The notes beneath the pieces are model-generated. The model worked only from the letters and a program-made list of their open reading frames with translations, did no database searches and had not been told where the DNA came from. Of a stretch of 64,000 bases of DNA, positions 60,201 through 64,000 are shown piece after piece. The position numbers and the translations under genes were made by a program. Numbering within the stretch: position 1 is the stretch's first letter; every line of letters starts with the position of its first letter. Origin of the DNA: Lepidostoma basale (taxonomy: Eukaryota; Arthropoda; Insecta; Trichoptera; Lepidostomatidae); the NCBI GenBank assembly GCA_022606425.2, contig JAHDVF020000992.1:1674001-1738000 (forward strand). The letters are read 5' to 3'.

Positions 60201-62972
60201 TAAAGAAAATTAGTTTTCATTAAGTAAATTAATTGTGTTATTAGATTGTATTTGTATTAGTTGTGAATATGTGTATGGTATGTTCCAGTGGTACACGGAG
60301 ATCAGGACGCACTGCCCCGCTCCCCCCGTGATCCTGTGCGGCTGCCGGAGCGACCTGAGGTCGGACCCTGACACGCAGAACTTCCTGGCCAAGCATCACC
60401 TCACGCCGGTCACCAGCGAACAAGTGAGGAATGCTCCCACGGTCAGACGTGACATGGGTTTATTGTATTGTTCTCCTCGTAATTAATGTGAATTAGTTCA
60501 GAATAATGGGTTTCGAAAACTAGCGGATGAATTTTTATATAAAGGAAGTATGCTACAGTCCATCATCGGGTCTAATTTGAGAAACCGCCGAGATGGTTAG
60601 TTACTTTAGTAACTAACCATTTAAGATTTATTTTTATTTATTTACCAAGAAGATTTATCTTGACTTTAATATTATCTGAATAAATGGATTTATTGGATTT
60701 TTTTGATGAAAATTCTAATTTAAGGATTCCCATTAACGAATTTGTACTTTCAAAAGGCAATACTTACAATATTGCTCCATTCGGATTAATTAACATCACA
60801 ACAAAACTTTCTTATCACTTGACCAAATAACCAATGCCGAAGCAGCAGTATCGGAGATTCAATTTTAGATAAAATCTATTTGGATTCAGCGTCTTATTGA
60901 TTTGAATAAATGACCATGTAGTTGATACCGCGATTACAATGAATAATAATGTCTCAGGAGCTCCGTCATGGAGACCAACTGATTCGTAGAAAATTAGTCA
61001 CTATATTTACTACGGTGTAGTATATGCGCTAAACATATTATAAGTATTTTTACTCACGTCACGTGGGCGGTAGTTGGATGTAGAATCTCAGATAAACAGT
61101 CATTCATCTGTATTCTTAACTTTGTGGATTACTTAAACGTTGTTCGTCTCAGTCCAAACACAGCGCTGTTTTGGTTCATGTGGTATGGATAGAACCGACT
61201 AAAATGCAGATGGCTTCAATTGTAAAACAGAAGGTGTAAAATTAATGGCACTATAAAATGATCGAAAGGAATATTAGAGTGAGTTCATATACGATTTATA
61301 GCCACACAGGGCAGATGTTGCCGACGTATGTTAAATATGAAGCAGTACAAGTATAGAGTGCTCTAAAGTATCTTTGGTACCGAGACCTTAATGTTCAATA
61401 AATCACGAGTGCGCTCTGTTTTATAACGAAAATAATATTGTAAGAGGCACCACGTGTCCTCGCTTACGTACTTATAATTTTTCATTCTCGATAAGAACTA
61501 TCAACGGAGAGATATTTTATATTTTTACGTTTCATACAACTCTGAAGTTGTGCGAAGAAAAGGGAAAAGTTAACTCCTGGCGGCGCGATGTCCCCAACGT
61601 CGTCAATGTACGAGTATAATATATAAATCATTAATGTTCACTTCAAAGATAAAAATATTAATTAGCTGGAGTATTCACTCGCGATTGCTGAGATATAGTC
61701 AGCACAGTACAATTATATTACAAATGTAAATCGATCTTACTATAAAACGTTGAAACATGATAAATAAAGATTCAGATTTGTTGAAAGATCTTTCTCGCAT
61801 TTTCTTTAATGATTAGCCATGGAAGGGTAATAATATGTAGAATTTTCAATTGTCTTCAGGCGTTAGCTGTCAGCAGACAACTGGGAGCCACAACGTACGT
61901 AGAAACCTCCGCCAAGACTTCCGCCAAGGGAGTCAGGGACGCCTTCGAAGTGGCGGCGCTGGCCGCCTTAGGAAAACTCAACAAAAATCATTCTGTGATG
62001 CAAAAGCAGGTAAATATTCACATCTATTGTGATTTCCAGTTCAACTGTTCTCTCCCGTCCTTTGGTAGCGGTGGTTATTGTACATTAGTTATATGACATC
62101 TTATCCTGTAGGGGATAAGACTCGCCTGTTGGTTTATTCATAATTTAACGTTTGTATAACGTTTATTCAAAATTTAACATAATTTAAAGTTAACTCTAGA
62201 GTTGTTATTTTATTTGTTTTTATTTGTGTTTAATTGTTCAATTTATTTGACTAATTAGACACACCAGTTAAAGGGGAGAAACAATACTTAATGCGATGTG
62301 ACGAAAAGTTAATCCTTTAGAAACTTGCGATGAATTTCGGAATTTCCGGAAACAGCGTTTCAACAAAAGTATTCATTCATAATTCAAGCTAAGTGTTGTT
62401 TCTCCTGACAGGCTTTTGTTTCGCGGGAGATACAGACGGAAAGGCATTTTAACTGCTGTCAGGAGATGAGCAGATCGCGCTATTTGGACAGGAATAATTT
62501 CATATTGCCAAGGAAGATTTCAGCTTATTCAAAACGCCGAAATATATTTGGCACGGGTTCTAAATGCCACATGGAAGCTCAAATATTATATCTATTATAC
62601 TCGCAGGTATGAACACAATGCTATGGAGATGAATTGCGCAATACCGATATGAAACAAATATTAACTTATGACAGTGTAACACTTTGATATCTGTGCGAGA
62701 TCGTATATGGTAGATCCTACTCCAGTAGTTACAGTTTAATTCTTTGTTGTATACAAATTCCATCGGAGCTCGGACGGTAAGGAGGAAACGTGATATTTTG
62801 ATGCAAGACTAGAAAGCCTGAGTATGTACAGCTTGTAATTTGGTCATCATGAGATTTCACTGTATAAAGGTGTTTATTTGTTTATTGGCAGAAACAAGTG
62901 GGACGCAGCAAGAGCAAACGAGACCTGAAGGCCGAGCTGAAGGGGCGCGCCAAGAGCTGCTGCGTCATGTGA
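57183..62972 (+). CDS. Rnd/RhoE-like Rho-family GTPase, C-terminal 187 residues (five exons)
   Basis: Five GT-AG exons (57183-57270, 59913-60022, 60289-60423, 61860-62009, 62892-62972) join in frame. The product is a small GTPase of the Rho family, which normally acts at membranes to control the actin cytoskeleton. In order: switch I (YTPTSFEKY), G3 motif WDTSGTPAYDTVRPLAY, FLLCFSVSDPESLQ, the G4 region ILCGCRSDLRSD, G5 YVETSAK, a basic tail (KSKRDLKAELKGRAKS) and the CaaX box CCVM. Rho proteins have WDTAGQE and NKxD; here Gln is replaced by Thr and NKxD by CRSD. Rnd proteins carry similar changes (DTSGxPxYDxVRPL, CKSD, CaaX ending in M). By analogy it should bind GTP constitutively and be farnesylated; that is inference. 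The P-loop exon is missing from the window, so roughly 40 residues or more are lacking at the N-terminus. RhoU-like identity is less likely. Confidence 0.9.
57857..57891 (+). repeat. Short repeat with hammerhead-like core, copy 2
   Basis: TTGAGAATGCC, loop CTCGCAA, GGCGAAACAAATTTGTC. It matches 34044-34077. GAAAC is followed by the palindrome ACAAATTTGT and C. Relative to the hammerhead box CTGATGA, both C3 and G8 are changed (to T and A), which would keep a base pair between them. Confidence 0.6.
58715..58793 (+). repeat. Dispersed repeat, copy 2 (partner at 11035-11113)
   Basis: CAACTTCCATGAC, AGAGCGCCCTAGAGGT and GCTCTGTACAAATTAG occur in the same order and at similar spacing as in copy 1. 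This copy includes the octamer TACTCGTA (58764-58771), where copy 1 has TATTCACGA. Confidence 0.55.
59041..59240. promoter_or_regulatory. Candidate intronic regulatory block
   Basis: It has mixed composition in an otherwise A+T-rich intron, with TTTATAGCG and TTTATGCGG words, TAATGTAATGGCC, and no repeat or coding signature. This is inference from appearance only. Confidence 0.2.
59913..60022 (+). CDS. Rnd-like GTPase, exon with altered switch II
   Basis: Acceptor TTGCTTCAG. It completes the Gly codon and reads TPAYDTVRPLAYQEAGVFLL, CFSVSDPESLQNAVTK. The donor AAA/GTAAGT is near consensus. The Thr-Pro after Gly takes the place of the Gln-Glu of canonical Rho proteins, which removes the catalytic glutamine. 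Confidence 0.92.
60289..60423 (+). CDS. Rnd-like GTPase, exon with the G4 motif
   Basis: Acceptor ATGTTCCAG; 45 codons starting WYTEIRTHCPAPPVILCGCR and followed by SDLRSDPDTQNFLAKHHLTP and VTSEQ; donor CAA/GTGAGG. It is very G+C-rich against an A+T-rich intron. The guanine-specificity motif is CRSD instead of NKxD. The minus-strand frames over the same bases are antisense shadows. Confidence 0.93.
60424..61859 (+). other. Intron of the Rnd-like gene
   Basis: About 1.4 kb of A+T-rich sequence with one octamer TACGAGTA (61609-61616). No other feature recognised. Confidence 0.8.
61860..62009 (+). CDS. Rnd-like GTPase, exon with the G5 motif
   Basis: Acceptor TGTCTTCAG; 50 codons: ALAVSRQLGATTYVETSAKT, SAKGVRDAFEVAALAALGKL, NKNHSVMQKQ; donor CAG/GTAAAT. 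YVETSAK is the G5 motif that contacts the guanine base in Ras-like GTPases, and VRD-F-VA-LA is the usual final helix of Rho proteins. Confidence 0.93.
62892..62972 (+). CDS. Rnd-like GTPase, last coding exon with CaaX box
   Basis: Acceptor TTATTGGCAG; reads KQVGRSKSKRDLKAELKGRA then KSCCVM and TGA (62970-62972). A basic stretch followed by a CaaX box with Met at the end is the usual membrane-targeting tail. Vertebrate Rnd proteins also end in C-x-x-M, which predicts farnesylation rather than geranylgeranylation. Confidence 0.93.
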   Translation, partial: KQVGRSKSKRDLKAELKGRAKSCCVM

Positions 62973-63305
62973 TCCCTAGCCGGCGGCAGCGGCTCCTCCG
63001 CGCCCCCGGGCCACGAGCTGTGAGTCTCCCGCCGCCCGCTCTACTCTCTCCTCTCCTTCCAGGTGTAACACCATTCAATACAAACTTATTGAATATCATC
63101 ACATTTACAATCGATCCCACGTAGCGTATGCGGATCCCAACATCCAAGTGAATAGTTACCTTAATTAGAGGACGACGAGAGAAGTTTTGAAGGACTAAAA
63201 CTTTGTTCGAGTGTGCGCTCATCTGATTTATTAGAAAAATATAAATCTTTTACAAAATGTGTACATTTGTCATTATTTGTAAATAAAAACTGTAAATGAA
63301 GTAGC
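62973..63305 (+). other. 3' untranslated region with polyadenylation signal
   Basis: Sequence after the stop is G+C-rich for about 90 bases, then A+T-rich. AATAAA at 63282-63287 is the first canonical signal after the stop. A GTGAGT at 63020-63025 could be a donor for a 3'-UTR intron, but nothing else supports splicing there. Confidence 0.5.
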
Positions 63306-64000
63306 TAAATATATTTAAATTGGATTTTCCCCTTCACAAGAGCCATCAAAAGAAAAAAACATCTCTTCTATATAACGTAGGTACACTTTTATTAATTCAT
63401 GAGGTAATGTCTTGTAAGTCTGTATGATATACAATAATAATATTATATTGTTCGAAGTACCCGTACAAAGTGTACATTGGGTACACTTGGGTTTTATTCA
63501 GAAAGGTGATATTTTTATAAGAATGCGGGGGGAATTCCAAAGAGATCTGAATTAGAAATAACTTTTTTCATTAAATTTGAATTAAAAGCGGTAATCTTTA
63601 AGCAGCATTCATCATGAAAAAAAAATAATGAAAACTTCAAAGATAAAACGTTTCGTTGGAAGCATTCGGTTAAAGAAATCTAAAACAATTTATGTAATTA
63701 TAAATCGTTTTATTGCGAGTGAAAGAGGCTTCCGATTACACCTAAGAGTGGGGTTTAGGTTCGACAGCATGCGTAGTACTTGTCATGTATTAGACAATTA
63801 TATTAATCTTCGGAAAAAAATTTTTATTTTATCATCTCTGTGATTACAATAAAAATAAATTGAATTCGTATAAAGATTTCAATAGTTTGTCGACGTTGTA
63901 AGCGCGATTTAATACTGGAATAACAAATTCTAGTTATTCGTAAAACAAATATAAAATATAAAATTCAACCTTGTAATATACACACTGAACATATTATTTT
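63306..64000. other. Intergenic DNA downstream of the gene
   Basis: A+T-rich. The open frame 63628-63843 has no domain that I recognise. Confidence 0.4.

Noticed and set aside
60210..60486. Open frames on both strands over the G+C-rich exon at 60289-60423
   Set aside because: The spliced plus-strand frame encodes conserved GTPase motifs; the others are shadows.

Overview
This window looks like a gene-poor, A+T-rich stretch of nuclear DNA from an animal, most likely an insect. The reasons are intron-split coding exons with GT-AG borders, eukaryotic tRNA-Ser genes with internal A and B boxes, many short 5'-truncated LINE ends with microsatellite tails, tRNA-derived SINEs and a long (TA)n tract. 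I cannot name the species. No bacterial-type operon, CRISPR array or viral genome was found.

Layout. At the left edge, two tRNA-Ser(TGA) genes point left (26-107, 243-324). Four more copies point right at 13998-14739. All six are 82 nt, share flanking sequence and end in T-runs, so they look like one inverted, tandemly amplified family. Between and beyond them lies A+T-rich intergenic DNA with repeats: a LINE tail (9455-9531), a tRNA-derived SINE (10294-10475), LINE carboxyl-terminal stubs (12062-12205, 12446-12745), a perfect foldback element (17757-18035), a (TA)n tract (18761-19109) and a dense repeat cluster at 20.3-22.5 kb. The stretch 22.5-41 kb is mostly empty, but holds a block with strong RNA-folding potential (29973-30271), a second foldback (30672-30872) and a few higher-complexity blocks that could be regulatory. 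From 40.2 to 55.8 kb several LINE/SINE insertions still carry readable target-site duplications, for example 14 bp around the 55.5 kb stub and 13 bp around the 50.4 kb stub.

The one protein-coding gene I can support is at the right end on the + strand. Five coding exons between 57183 and 62972 encode the last 187 residues of a Rho-family small GTPase. It resembles the Rnd (RhoE) subgroup: the catalytic glutamine is replaced, the fourth guanine-binding motif reads CRSD, and the protein ends in the CaaX box CCVM. The exon with the P-loop was not found, so it probably lies before the window, which would imply an intron of more than 57 kb.

The least explained signals are: (1) the octamer TACTCGTA/TACGAGTA, seen 25 times; (2) several repeats that share a hammerhead-like core (CTGATGA-like box, stem, GAAAC, palindrome, GTC or GTA); (3) the multi-hairpin block at 30 kb; and (4) a non-autonomous element that shares its 3' hairpin and TTAG-repeat tail with a LINE family in the same window.
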